NCBI RefSeq assembly: GCF_000224145.3
Contig: NC_020177.2
Coordinates: 2,553,483-2,617,482, forward strand
DNA length: 64,000 nucleotides
Source of the DNA: Ciona intestinalis
Lineage: Eukaryota > Chordata > Ascidiacea > Phlebobranchia > Cionidae
Direction of reading: 5' to 3'
Part shown: positions 31,325 to 41,820 of the stretch, in pieces
Layout of the letters: every line of letters starts with the position of its first letter
How positions within the stretch are numbered: the stretch's first letter is position 1
Program-made: the position numbers and the translations under genes
The notes under the pieces: model-generated
The model's input: only the letters and a program-made list of their open reading frames with translations
Told to the model about the DNA's origin: nothing
The model's database searches: none

Positions 31325-33958
31325 ATGATGACCGGCGGCTTGAAATGTCTGAAATATTCCATGTTTGTATTCAACCTTCTGTTTATGGTGAGTTGTGTGA
31401 CGTAGATTGTAACCAGTACGGTCAGTGACGTAGTTTTCATGGAAACACTTCGAGGGAGAGGGTGCAGTACTCAGAAGTCATGAAATAGCAACTCGTCTGT
31501 CACTATATACGTATGGTGTTGGCAGTTGCGTCATGACAGCTGATTTACCATATACATCATTCTTGAAAATGTCGAAACGTGACAGACAGTGCTTTAACTT
31601 TCTGAAATGAGTTTCCGTATAATTGCTTTAATTGGGAACTGCCATTTATGTACAGTTAAAATCAAAACACGATAACAGACACTTCCCTGCAGGCTTGATA
31701 TGCTATGTATGTGGAATACCTGTTATGAATAGATTTTGTAAAAAAGGGGTGTGTTCCATTCCACGATGGTCAATATCACATGTAACATTTTCACTTTAAT
31801 TTAAACAGTCTGTAATCGCTACAGTAAGTTTTAAATTAATTCAGTACAATGGCATCCACTTTTGGTAGTTTCCATAGTGTATCTAATTAGGCCTACACAG
31901 TTTCCTATTTTCCAAAGTATGTATGCTTGCACAGTTATGCGGAGCTGCTCTGCTTGGGCTCGGTATCTGGATCGTTGTTGATGGAAACTCGTTCAGCACA
32001 ATCGTCGCATCCAACTCAGTGATCCTCAACGCAGTCTACATCATCATTGCAGTAGGAGCTGCTCTTTTCGTCATTGCATTTCTCGGGTGCTGTGGGGCAA
32101 TTAAGGAGAACCGTTGTTTACTTGGCACAGTACGTTAATTACTTTGCTATCGAATTTGAAAATATAGATAAAAAATGTATAGTAGGGTGAGGGGGAGATG
32201 GGACACCTTTAGCACATAATTTACAAAAATCCTGACCGTGTTTTAAACAATTAACAACGGTCTTTGAGAGTCGTGGTGAAACGGTTTTATAATTCTTTAA
32301 ATGTTTTTTGTTTAGTACTAAATGGGACGAGAAAAAGAATGAAAAGGTGTCCCATCTCCCCCGCCCTATTATATGTTATAAAATTTAAAACTCTCGTTAT
32401 ATAGGCGTTCATGTGTATCTGATTAACGAGTAAAGGCATTAGTTATTAAATTAAATTTTTATTCTAGTTCTTCGTGATCGTTCTGATCATCTTTCTCGCC
32501 CAAATCGTTGGTGGAATCCTGGCGTTCGTGTATTATGATCGAGTTCGTCCTGCTGCCTTAGGCACCATGAGTAAGTTTAATGAAAATGGAACGGACGCAG
32601 TTACGACAGGCTGGAACACACTTCAAGCAGTGGTAAGGTTTACCTAATAAGAATATTCTTGGTAAAGCGAATACCATATTGGCAGCTTCCGATTGTCGTG
32701 TACAGCTATTGGAAAGAATTATTATTTCTCTTGTTACATCTTGATTGAATAGTAGGTTGGGGGGAGATGGGACACCTCTAGCACATAATATCCAAATATC
32801 CCGATCGTGTTTTAAACAAACAAAACGGTATATGGGAGTTGTGAGGATACCGTTTTATAATTTTTTGATTTTTTGTTTTCTACCAAATGGGACGAGAAAA
32901 TAGAATGAAAAGTTATCCCATCCTTCTCCACTATGCTATACCAATAACACGGTTTTTGTCAACTAATGTAATATATGAACGTTTTCGGACTGTCTTATGA
33001 ACTATGGGAAAGCGTACAACGGTTTTAATTTGTTTTGGTACATCTTGCTTGGCTAAATGAATGAACGAATGTAACTTACTTTATCCTCGCGTAGGAAACA
33101 GTCGTTCTAACACGTATGTTCTGTTACGAGTTACCAAGTATGTTACTTTGTGGGCGATTTGTGGGTTATTTATATACCGTTTCACATTATTTAACAAAAT
33201 TTAACGTAAAACCTGAAATAAGTGACTGTTTGATAAGTAACCACGAGACATTATTTTGTGGACGCTTCTATAATCGACGTTTATCTTCCAGTTTCAATGC
33301 TGTGGATTTACCAACTACCGAGACTGGAACGAAACGACCTGGACACCCAAAGTGAACCCCTTCCCACTAAGCTGTTGCGCCCGAAATGTCCTAACTACTA
33401 CTGGCTCGATCAAAAATGAAACCGCGTGTGTTGCTGAGGTTCCTGGCTATTTCTACTCTGTGGGCTGTGAGACAAAACTGAAGGCTTACTATTGGGCTGT
33501 TGGCGGGACTGCGTTGGGTGTTCTCCTAGTTGAGGTAGGCGTGCTACATATAACTAGATCAACGTGGTATTGTGTAACACCCATACAAACTATATATATA
33601 GTACTGTGTGGTAAGATGAGACACCTTTAGCACATAATATTCAAATATCATGATCGTGTTTTAAATAAATAGCAACGGGAGTCGTGAGGATACGGTTTTA
33701 TATTTATTGTTTTTTTTGTTTACTGCTAAGTGGGACGAAAAAAGTTGAAAGAAAAGTTGTCTTATCTCCCCACACCCTACTATACAAGTTATGCTTTGTT
33801 TTCGGTACAGTGAGTTTAAGAGTATATTTTAAGAGGTGGAAACTTTAAATGTACTAACAATATATCTACATACTAATTCTTGTCCACCATTTCAGCTTCT
33901 AGCTCTCATCTTCACATGTTGTCTGTACCGAGCCGCGGATGACGACAAGTATGATTGA
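31325..33958 (+). CDS. Tetraspanin, five exons
   Basis: Exons 31325-31387, 31935-32129, 32468-32632, 33292-33534 and 33896-33958 join to 729 bases (242 residues), normal for a tetraspanin. Tetraspanins organise membrane microdomains with integrins and other partners. Four hydrophobic segments are visible: YSMFVFNLLFM-LCGAALLGLG, AVYIIIAVGAALFVIAFLG, FFVIVLIIFLAQIVGGILAF and AVGGTALGVLLVE-LLALIFTCC. The large loop has the family signature CCG (in FQCCGF), a second Cys pair in LSCCAR, and later CVAE and VGCE cysteines, giving six or more loop cysteines. It has three N-glycosylation sequons (NGT, NET, NET). Membrane-flanking cysteines could be palmitoylated. All introns are GT-AG; introns 2, 3 and 4 each carry one MITE. 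The subfamily is not assigned. Either of two adjacent ATGs could start it. Confidence 0.95.
32178..32374 (+). mobile_element. MITE in tetraspanin intron 2
   Basis: Full copy, 49 bases past the donor of exon 2. Confidence 0.85.
32749..32940 (+). mobile_element. MITE in tetraspanin intron 3
   Basis: Full copy, same orientation as the one in intron 2. Confidence 0.8.
33056..33175 (-). mobile_element. SINE tail fragment in tetraspanin intron 3
   Basis: Tail and distal body only, antisense to the gene. Confidence 0.7.
33598..33784 (+). mobile_element. MITE in tetraspanin intron 4
   Basis: tactgtgg-type left end with a tagggtg-type right end (cacaccctactata), a mixed pair. Confidence 0.8.
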
Positions 33959-34112
33959 TTCATACCCAACTCGTGCAAAGTTTAAACACTGCAAGCGATC
34001 TGAGATCTGCTTTACAATATATTCTTCTGTTTTATGTACTAACACCACAGACCGTGGATAAGCATGCGCTTTCCTATAGGGAGGCGCGAACTCGTTTTTT
34101 TATTACTATATA

Positions 34113-34118
34113 AATAAA
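34113..34118 (+). terminator. Poly(A) signal of the tetraspanin
   Basis: AATAAA about 155 bases past the stop codon. Confidence 0.5.
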
Positions 34119-35398
34119 CTAATGATATTCACGCGTTACATTTATAATACTTTATAATTTTAAAACATTGCTACACAGTTGTTAAAGTACTCGTTCTAAT
34201 TCTAGTTTTAAAATCGCACATTCTCATTTGCCGCGAGCGCCGTTTTCGTTATTTGTTTACCGACTGATTTGAAAGAATAATTTGAATTCGTGTCCATCCT
34301 TTGTATTTTGATAATGGCTGTGTTTATTTGCACCATTAGTAACAGAACGGGCCACAAACAATTTCACCGGCTTAAACATTCATGCTGAGTGATTACCGAC
34401 AAAAACCGTACCGCGCTGACATACCTGAAACGCATGTTCATGATTTAACATCCGCATACTCGCGTATTCAGAACCCTTTTGTTATATCTACTCTTATACG
34501 ATATACACAAAGTTTTATCGCCTTACTATATGCACTACAGTTCCACCCGTTATGACTGTCTACATAGGCCTCAGCTCAAACTATTTGTGAAGTTGATGCT
34601 TTTCCGTTTGTTTATTTTAAAATATGATTTGCTTCTTTTATTGCTCAAAACGTTTTGCTGCCGTGCCGAGTGTGCGCTATCACTATGACGTACTGAGTTA
34701 CTGCGCTTTTTTCATTTGTAAATCAGAATACAAACAAAACGCCGTGACAGTTTTTCCAGTTTTAACGAAACAAAGTTAACTCCCCAATTGCTCTATTTAT
34801 CTAACCGACAGACCGAGTTGTTAGCATATGCGGTTTCAGCCATTTAAAAAAACGGATCTCAGGCCAAAAAAAACATTACAAAACGCTTTATTTCGTAGAT
34901 ATACATTTTGGTTTAGACCCCAGTTTGGCGTATTACATTTTACTATTTCTATGGGTTGAATACTGTAATTTGATTGGCTGTCCGAAACCAAGAATGTTTT
35001 AAGAACATGAGCTCGTTTTTTGTAAGCTTCCAAATAGCAAGAAATAAGATATCATGTCGTTTCTTATTAAGATGGAACGTATGTTTGAAAGTCTACAGAA
35101 TTTAGATAGTTTTGTTACTTGTTTGGTAAAACAGCAGTAAATAAAGGTAACTTGCAGTTGTTAATAAAGAAATTGGAAATAAATTGGAAAAATAACTGTT
35201 TAAGGTTTTAACATAAACTTACCAGCTGAAATGCGACCGATGAAGAAACGAATAACGTTCCCCAAGATTATAAAGAGTCATAATGCCGCTGTTTTTGGCA
35301 TTTTGTTAGCTCAATTTATTTGTACAAGACAGTCTGCAAGTTGGTTAATCTAGGCCTACGTTAGGACCTGTTTATCACCCATTCACAACAGAACATGT
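34119..35398. other. Intergenic stretch with nothing recognisable
   Basis: AT-rich sequence downstream of the tetraspanin. Open frames here lack family resemblance and codon bias. Confidence 0.5.
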
Positions 35399-35592
35399 AT
35401 AGTAGGTTGGGGGGAGATGGGACACCTTTTCATTCTATTTTCTCGTCCCATTTGATAGTAAACAAAAAACATTCAAAAAACTATAAAACGTATCCAGGAC
35501 TCCCATAGACCGTTGTTAAATGTTTAAATCCCGATCAGGATATCTGGATAATACGTGTTAAAGGTGTCCCATCTTCCCCCACCCTACTATAT
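35399..35592 (-). mobile_element. MITE
   Basis: Full, well-preserved inverted copy. Confidence 0.85.
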
Positions 35593-35756
35593 AGTTCTAT
35601 ATTGTCGTAATAATTCCGCGGACTAAACGGTCATTATTTCGTATAACCTCGGCCACAGTTGCTGTAAACACCCGCTAGATTTCTTTGGTTTGTATTCGGT
35701 TGACGTTTTAGCTTTTGTGGTTGGTTTGTTTTACATAAACATTTTCCACGAAATTT

Positions 35757-36018
35757 GTCCGGCGCCGTACAGTAGCAAAGCGCCTGCCTGTAACCCAGAG
35801 GTATAATGGCTCTTCGCTGCTACTGTTGTGGGCGTATTTGTCCCTGGGCAAGACACTTAACGGCAATTGCTCCAACCCAGTTGTCACATAAAAAAAGGAA
35901 AAATAATCACCCACAAAGTAACATACTTGGTAACTCGTAAGCTGGCACTGAGCGGCAAAAAAAAAAATAACGACTGTCGTTTTCCCGTCAGAACGCGAGG
36001 ATATAGTAAGAAGTTACA
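35757..36018 (+). mobile_element. SINE, nearly full length
   Basis: Head gcgccgtacagtagcaaagc is altered in box A; a run of eleven A interrupts the body. Confidence 0.75.
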
Positions 36019-36300
36019 ATTTCCAATTGCAATTAATTGTAGCAACATTTGAAACTTAGAAGATTAAAATCAAATATAGATCGTCATTCTTTATTAGATA
36101 ATGTGTTCCAATGTATAAATTTATATGAAGGTATTATATAAACGATGTGAACCTATAGCACGTTTAGTTAAGTTTACAAATAAATAAGAAAAGCTACGAT
36201 TAGGAACTTTATGTTAGTACAGGCGTTTACAATCGAACTTTGTTCAGTTAATGTGATTACAGGTTTGTGACACTCAGCCAGCGCAACTCAGAACAGTGTA

Positions 36301-37530
36301 TCACTCAGTAATGCTGCTGTTCGCCATCTTGTTCAATGCTGTCAGCTTCAAATAGCTGGAATCAAGCCATTCGCTTTGAGGGGAACGAGCAATAGGCTCT
36401 AACATACGCGTCTCTACTGTGTCTATGACGTCACAAACGTTGGTTGCAGCACACGCACGTTTGCAGCAAGTAACATGAGTATCTACAACGAAAACGTTTT
36501 TCATAAACGGTCCGTTCGTGCTCGAAGATGCATCCGTTATTTGCGCCGTGTAATCTCTTGGCGAAAGTGGCGGCGAAACCGACTCGTCCGATGTCGGAAA
36601 TCCGGAGTCGACTGATTTGAATGATTCTGTACGTCGTCGACGGCGGTTTTGAACTTCGTCTTGTCTTTTACATTCCATATGGGTTGCTGAGACTTGCGGA
36701 ACGCATTGACACACGCGGCATTCGTGCTGTTCGATCATTTGCGTTTGGTCATTAACGCCTGTTTGAACTGTAGGACTTTGTCTACGATTGGCGTTTAAAT
36801 TTGAGATTTCAGACTTACAAACTGGAGCCATGTTGGGTCTAGCAGTTGTCGATTCAGTGGCATCGAGTGAGTTATTTTCGGGCACAGAAAACAAACAGTC
36901 TCCGTTTACGTCCTGCGCGCTACAAATTGTATCATTGCTATAAGTTTGAAACTTGGTTTCCATTATGTTTTCATTGTAGTGAGTAAAAGACACTGGCTCT
37001 GCAAGCAAACGCCGCATGGAGGCGCCGCTGCAGGCTTTTTGGTTCCACGCCAGTGTATTGTGGAAATGGGACCCTTCAAGCTGGTGTATTGCAATGTTGG
37101 TGTAATACGTGGGATTGGCTTTTGCCAGTTGAGTTCCACCCAGTTCAGCTCCTCGTCTTTCCCAAATAAGACTATGCAGTTCCTCGATTCTAGCTTGGGG
37201 TGTCATAGAATGCCTATGACTTTCCACTGCCCGTTCTTGCCCCGTGTCGTCACGACAATGCGCCTCTGTGAGTTCTGAACAATCCATATTTTCAAGACAC
37301 ATTGCTGTAATGTTATTAGGAGATGTAGAACCGCCAGCGCTGGTATACACGGACCCGCACCGTGTGTAGGCTACGTAGCTCTGCGCGTCGTCTGAATCCA
37401 TGTGAATATTACATCCAATGTCACCAAGCGATTCTTGTACGGCTGTAGAAACTTCGCTATCTGTATCTGTGAAAAACATGGTATTTACGTTCGAACTTGT
37501 AGCAAACTTGTATTTTTTAGCTTCATTCAT
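36301..37530 (-). CDS. Unrecognised 409-residue single-exon protein
   Basis: An open frame of 410 codons in AT-rich DNA is very unlikely by chance, and codon use looks like the neighbouring genes. I recognise no family. Seen in the sequence: no signal peptide or membrane segment; Ser/Thr-rich and polar overall; a cysteine-rich patch (CRVCQCVPQVSATHMEC, about residues 275-291); a basic run NRRRRRTES just after; then a proline-directed serine block (TSDESVSPPLSPRDY) that could be phosphorylated; and CCKRACAATNVC near residue 355. It could be a nuclear or scaffold protein, or the main exon of a larger gene. A TATAAATA on the minus strand near 37556-37563 is close upstream of the ATG, perhaps too close for an ordinary TATA box. 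Confidence 0.6.
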   Translation of the reverse strand: MNEAKKYKFATSSNVNTMFFTDTDSEVSTAVQESLGDIGCNIHMDSDDAQSYVAYTRCGSVYTSAGGSTSPNNITAMCLENMDCSELTEAHCRDDTGQERAVESHRHSMTPQARIEELHSLIWERRGAELGGTQLAKANPTYYTNIAIHQLEGSHFHNTLAWNQKACSGASMRRLLAEPVSFTHYNENIMETKFQTYSNDTICSAQDVNGDCLFSVPENNSLDATESTTARPNMAPVCKSEISNLNANRRQSPTVQTGVNDQTQMIEQHECRVCQCVPQVSATHMECKRQDEVQNRRRRRTESFKSVDSGFPTSDESVSPPLSPRDYTAQITDASSSTNGPFMKNVFVVDTHVTCCKRACAATNVCDVIDTVETRMLEPIARSPQSEWLDSSYLKLTALNKMANSSITE

Positions 37531-37732
37531 AAAGTCACGATAAAAACATTAAAGTATTTATAGTATTCATGCAAGTTTCTTAGTTTTTAAAGCGACAAAG
37601 ATATAGGTTCCGCTCTTATTGGCTACGCACTATAATGGTTCTTAAAACTAGGTTCAATTTTCAATTAAAAATTATTTGATTTTAACAGTTTTTCACCAAG
37701 ATTATATTAAACAAAGTGTTTTTGATTTGTGT

Positions 37733-37923
37733 AATACTGTGGGGTAAGATGAAACACATTTAGCACATATTATTTAACTTTCCTGATCGTGTTTTAAACA
37801 TCTAAAAACGGTCTATGGTAGTCGTGAAGATACGATTTCATAATTCTTAAAATGTTCTTTGTTTACTTCCAAATGGAACGGGGAAATAAAATTAAAAGGT
37901 GGGCCAGCGTCTCCCATCCTATA
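37733..37923 (+). mobile_element. MITE of the tactgtgg subfamily
   Basis: About 200 bp upstream of the 409-residue frame; right end decayed. Confidence 0.75.
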
Positions 37924-38102
37924 CTTGTTTATTATTATGTATACCTGAATCTACAGCGGGAGTTCTTTTAGTGGTCCAGTCTGAATGTATTGGATCAATT
38001 CTGTCCGCGGATTCGTTAGTAGAACGATTCAAATGTGGTGCGGATCACTTCTTTCAAAATCCATGATCACATCAAGCTGTAGATGTATGAATGTAAACAA
38101 CA

Positions 38103-38141
38103 TATATAGGGGGGGGGACGCCTTAGCAGAAATATCCGAAT
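38103..38141 (+). mobile_element. MITE left-end fragment running into a gap
   Basis: tagggggggggacgccttag, then the interior until the Ns begin. Confidence 0.5.
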
Positions 38142-38641
38142 NNNNNNNNNNNNNNNNNNNNNNNNNNNNNNNNNNNNNNNNNNNNNNNNNNNNNNNNNNN
38201 NNNNNNNNNNNNNNNNNNNNNNNNNNNNNNNNNNNNNNNNNNNNNNNNNNNNNNNNNNNNNNNNNNNNNNNNNNNNNNNNNNNNNNNNNNNNNNNNNNNN
38301 NNNNNNNNNNNNNNNNNNNNNNNNNNNNNNNNNNNNNNNNNNNNNNNNNNNNNNNNNNNNNNNNNNNNNNNNNNNNNNNNNNNNNNNNNNNNNNNNNNNN
38401 NNNNNNNNNNNNNNNNNNNNNNNNNNNNNNNNNNNNNNNNNNNNNNNNNNNNNNNNNNNNNNNNNNNNNNNNNNNNNNNNNNNNNNNNNNNNNNNNNNNN
38501 NNNNNNNNNNNNNNNNNNNNNNNNNNNNNNNNNNNNNNNNNNNNNNNNNNNNNNNNNNNNNNNNNNNNNNNNNNNNNNNNNNNNNNNNNNNNNNNNNNNN
38601 NNNNNNNNNNNNNNNNNNNNNNNNNNNNNNNNNNNNNNNNN
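38142..38641. other. Assembly gap (500 N)
   Basis: Placeholder-length run of N between repeats. It may hide exons of the kinase gene. Confidence 1.
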
Positions 38642-38724
38642 TGCATAACTCCGGTGATATATGACACGGGGTGCCTACTACCTGTGGGGGTTGGGGGGGG
38701 GTAAGTTATGGGGTATTGATAGTT

Positions 38725-38890
38725 GTTGTAATAATATGGGTGTTCTGTTTCATACACCTCATGCCCGCTTACAAGTTTCCATGTACGTAACTTATTTATC
38801 CTCGCATGGCGGGGCAATAACCATCGTTATAACACGGATGTTCTGTTTCATACACCTTGTGCCCGCTTAATATGAGTTACCACGTATGTA
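38725..38890 (-). mobile_element. Two SINE tail fragments in tandem
   Basis: gttctgtttcatacacct occurs twice, 89 bp apart, each with its own tail segment. Confidence 0.65.
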
Positions 38891-39220
38891 CCGGCGCCGT
38901 GGCATAGTGGTCATCACGCCTGTCTGTAACCCGTAGGTAATGGGTTCAATGCTCGTCGCTGCTACCGTTGTGTGTGATGTGTCCTTGGGCAAGACACTTA
39001 ACGACAATTGCTCCAACCCAGTGGTCACTTATGGGTTGTCCAAATTACCAGTCATACATAAAAAAAATCCCCCCAAAAAATAATCACCCACAAAGTAACA
39101 TACATGGTAACTCGTAAGCTGGCACGAGGTGTTAAACCTGTGTGATAACGACTGTCGTTTTCCGGCCACGCGAGGATAAAGTAAGTTACATTCATTCATT
39201 CATTCATTCATTCACATTCA
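38891..39220 (+). mobile_element. Full-length SINE with tRNA-like head (reference copy)
   Basis: About 330 bp. The 5' head (cggcgccgtggcatagtggt) has a pol III box A-like stretch and a box B-like gggttcaatgc about 45 bp on. The body includes tccttgggcaagacacttaa, a stretch around cccagtggtcacttatgggt, and ataatcacccacaaagtaac. The 3' end is gataaagtaagttacattca and a cattcatt run. This is a tRNA-derived SINE; the composite SINE described from Ciona intestinalis (Cics-1) is the likely family, by recall only. It is the most complete of about 27 copies here. Confidence 0.9.
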
Positions 39221-39386
39221 TGTAACTTTGTATGTGACTGTTTTCTTGACAACTTGAGAAAAACTATTAGTAACCACTGGGTTAACAAAGCAATTAAAAT
39301 TGAGTAACAACCAGGGTGACATGATAGTGATACCATATTGATAAACGGACCAATATATAACTGGTGTTCTGTTCCACACAACTTAC

Positions 39387-39616
39387 CGTGAAAGCTTTGG
39401 TCTTCGTGTTCAAAACCTTAGAGATTCCGAAGTCGGACAATTTACAAACTTTACATTTTCGATCCAAAAGAATATTCTGAGGCTTAATATCTCTGTGTAG
39501 AATATTCATAGTGTGTATGTGGTGTAACGCAACCACAATCTGCATGAACAAGTTGGTCACGTTTTCCTCCTTTAATGGTGAAGACTGAGACATGAGGAAG
39601 TCGTATAAAGTTCCAC
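39387..39616 (-). CDS. Orphan protein kinase exon (NEK8-like)
   Basis: One exon of 230 bases bounded by a good acceptor (39619-39617) and donor (39386-39381). It encodes GGTLYDFLMSQ, then LHHIHTMNILHRDIKPQN and KLSDFGISKVLNTKTKAFT. This covers a kinase hinge-side helix, the catalytic loop HRDIKPQN and the DFG Mg-binding motif, followed by the start of the activation loop. The GISK after DFG and the KSKAYT-like ending are closest to NEK8/NEK9-type kinases from memory. Neither the glycine-loop exons nor the VGTPxYxSPE exon were found; they may lie in the gaps at 38142-38641 or 39873-39922. Otherwise this is a fragment or relic. All catalytic residues in the visible part are kept. Confidence 0.75.
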
Positions 39617-39644
39617 CTGTTGGGGCAATGTAACTTTGTGGGTT

Positions 39645-39765
39645 ATTGAATGAATAGGTGTAATTTGTTCATCCTCACGTGGGGGGGAACGACAGTCGTT
39701 ATAACACGGGTGTTCTGTTTCATACACCTTGTGCCTGCTTACAAGTTACCACATACTTTGTGTAT
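39645..39765 (-). mobile_element. SINE tail fragment
   Basis: Tail and distal body, with a seven-G run in place of the usual catggctgg. Confidence 0.7.
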
Positions 39766-39872
39766 GTTTAAATAAACAAACAAAAAGAATTTTTTTTTCT
39801 TCTCATAATGTGGAAGTAAAAAGTTATATGGTTGTCATATCTGATATAATGCAAATATGGGTTATAGAATTA

Positions 39873-39922
39873 NNNNNNNNNNNNNNNNNNNNNNNNNNNN
39901 NNNNNNNNNNNNNNNNNNNNNN
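39873..39922. other. Assembly gap (50 N)
   Basis: Run of N cutting a SINE. Confidence 1.
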
Positions 39923-40130
39923 ACACTTAACGGCATTGTCCAACCCAGTGGTCACTAATGGGTTGTCCAAATTACCAGTCATACATAAAAAAATACCCCC
40001 AAAAAATAATCACCCACAAAGTAACATACAAGGTAACTCCTAAGCTGGCACGAGGTGTTAAACCCATGTTATAACGACTGTCGTTTTCCCGCCACGAGAG
40101 GATAAAGTAAGTTACATTCATTCATTCATT
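39923..40130 (+). mobile_element. SINE body and tail
   Basis: The head would lie in the adjacent gap. Very similar to 39000-39215. Confidence 0.8.
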
Positions 40131-40288
40131 CCACTATGTTTTCAATCTCCGCAGACAGAATGTAGTTACAACAGGAGTGTTTTATTTCATATAAACTATT
40201 CCAACTTACAAGTTACCAAGTATGCAAATTTGTGAATGATTGTTTAATTACTAATAGTCCTTAAAGTTAAATGTCCATTTTTGGTGCT

Positions 40289-40443
40289 GGTAAAGAGTCT
40301 TCCACCCCCCCACATTATTTGCTAACCACTAACCCCTTACCACTAACTACTAACCCCTATAACCACTAAACCCCTACAACACCTAACCCCCTAACCTAGG
40401 GGTTAGCAAATAAGGTGGGGGGGGAGATTCTTCACTGGCACCA
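40289..40443. mobile_element. Foldback element with C/G-rich inner repeats
   Basis: ggtgctggtaaagagtcttc at the left end pairs with gattcttcactggcacca at the right end; the arms of about 43 bp also include ccccccac and tatttgctaacc. Between them lie degenerate units of accactaacccc. A decayed relative occurs near 58850-58920. The class is unknown; a small MITE is likely. Confidence 0.7.
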
Positions 40444-40710
40444 CATTTTTTAAAAACAATTTTGTCCCATTGTTTACTGATGGAATGCAGAAAATGTCAG
40501 AGGATGCCTGCCTGCCCTGCCACCCCGGGTTTTCCGCCTATGTATCTAAACCGATATTTCAAGCTATAATATACGAACTACAACTATATAATAGAACGGA
40601 GTTACAGCAGAAATGTATATTAACAACAAATAAGTGCATATACTACTTACTTTTGATAAATGATTCCCTTTTTGAATGTTTCGATTCTGCTCAGTTTTTT
40701 TACTTACTGA

Positions 40711-40785
40711 ACTCATGAGACTTTAGCAGATGCACCAGATCGTCAATTGTAGCTTTAAAAGCAGAATTTACAATTAATTTATACT
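40711..40785 (-). other. Candidate exon of unknown gene
   Basis: A minus-strand open stretch reads FKATIDDLVHLLKSHEF and ends at a good donor (gtaagt). If joined to the kinase exon it gives an in-frame but atypical sequence. It could be an exon of the same gene, of another, or chance. Confidence 0.25.
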
Positions 40786-41820
40786 TTAAAGTAACAAAAA
40801 TAACCTAAAAATGCCATTTTAAATATGTTTTAACATAAAAAATATTATTGTAAACGTGGCGAACAAACCGAGCTTTCTACATTCTGCGGGCTTTGTGTCT
40901 TCAGAATCCCGCAGAGTTTAGCGCCAGATGTGGTCTTTTCGACATTACAGAAAAATCATAGATGCTATCATATGACGTCATTATGTGGAAACTTCGTTTG
41001 TTTAGTTTTCTACAAAGAATACTAGTCTTTTGTTTCTACTAACAAAAATACATCATGGAAAATCAAAAAGAACGGTATGGTATAACTACATGTAAACGTA
41101 AAATAGCCCTTCCCAATGTAGTAGTGTCATAGCGTTAAAGAATGACTAATAAAAACCAAAAAACATGCTGCACATTTATAATTTTGGACACACGAAGATA
41201 TTCACAAATTGTCTGTCTTCAGATCGCTCCTTTTCGGAGAAATTGTCTCCTCGTTATGATATATGCAATTTTCGAATGAAATACTATTTAACAACCCTTC
41301 TTATGCATATAGACAGTAGGTTAGGTTCCTATCTATATATATCCAAGTTTTTAACCTTTTACTTACTAGTCAAGAAAATACAGCCTCAATAAACGTAAAA
41401 TAAAACCAACTTTCTGCATTATATACAAAAATGGTGTATTGATAGATTCGGCAGTGAAAATGTACAGCAAAAACGTTCAAAATCCCTGATATTATACTGA
41501 CTAAGTCAGTTAGTAAAACGACATAAAATTGAAGACCATTAATGGTATTTCACAGTTACTACAAATATGATTGCAAATAGTAATAATGCTAAATGTGGTT
41601 TATCTCAGTTTTTAAAACTCAGTTTTACACAAAAAGGGTCACTTTGTTAAGAACAGAAATAAAAACAAGCAGTACAATTGAACACATGACTTTACATAAC
41701 AAAATGCAGCAAACTCATACATTGGTTTGGCTTGTTCAATTGCTGCCCTACAAGCATCAACATTAACAGGTACTTCTTAATTGCATTAAATTCAATATAT
41801 GAAATTTTAGTTATTAAACA
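40786..41820. other. Stretch with nothing firmly recognisable
   Basis: AT-rich sequence between the orphan kinase and the GART stop codon. Open frames on the plus strand lack splice context or family resemblance. Part of it must be the GART 3' UTR. Confidence 0.4.

Noticed and set aside
38891-38985. tRNA gene with box A and box B
   Set aside because: The same head occurs in many copies fused to a common body and a CATT tail, and it does not fold into a full cloverleaf by eye. It is a SINE head.
40325-40400. Internal telomere repeat array
   Set aside because: The C-rich units are degenerate, vary in length and are bounded by inverted arms, so an element is a better reading than an ancient telomere.
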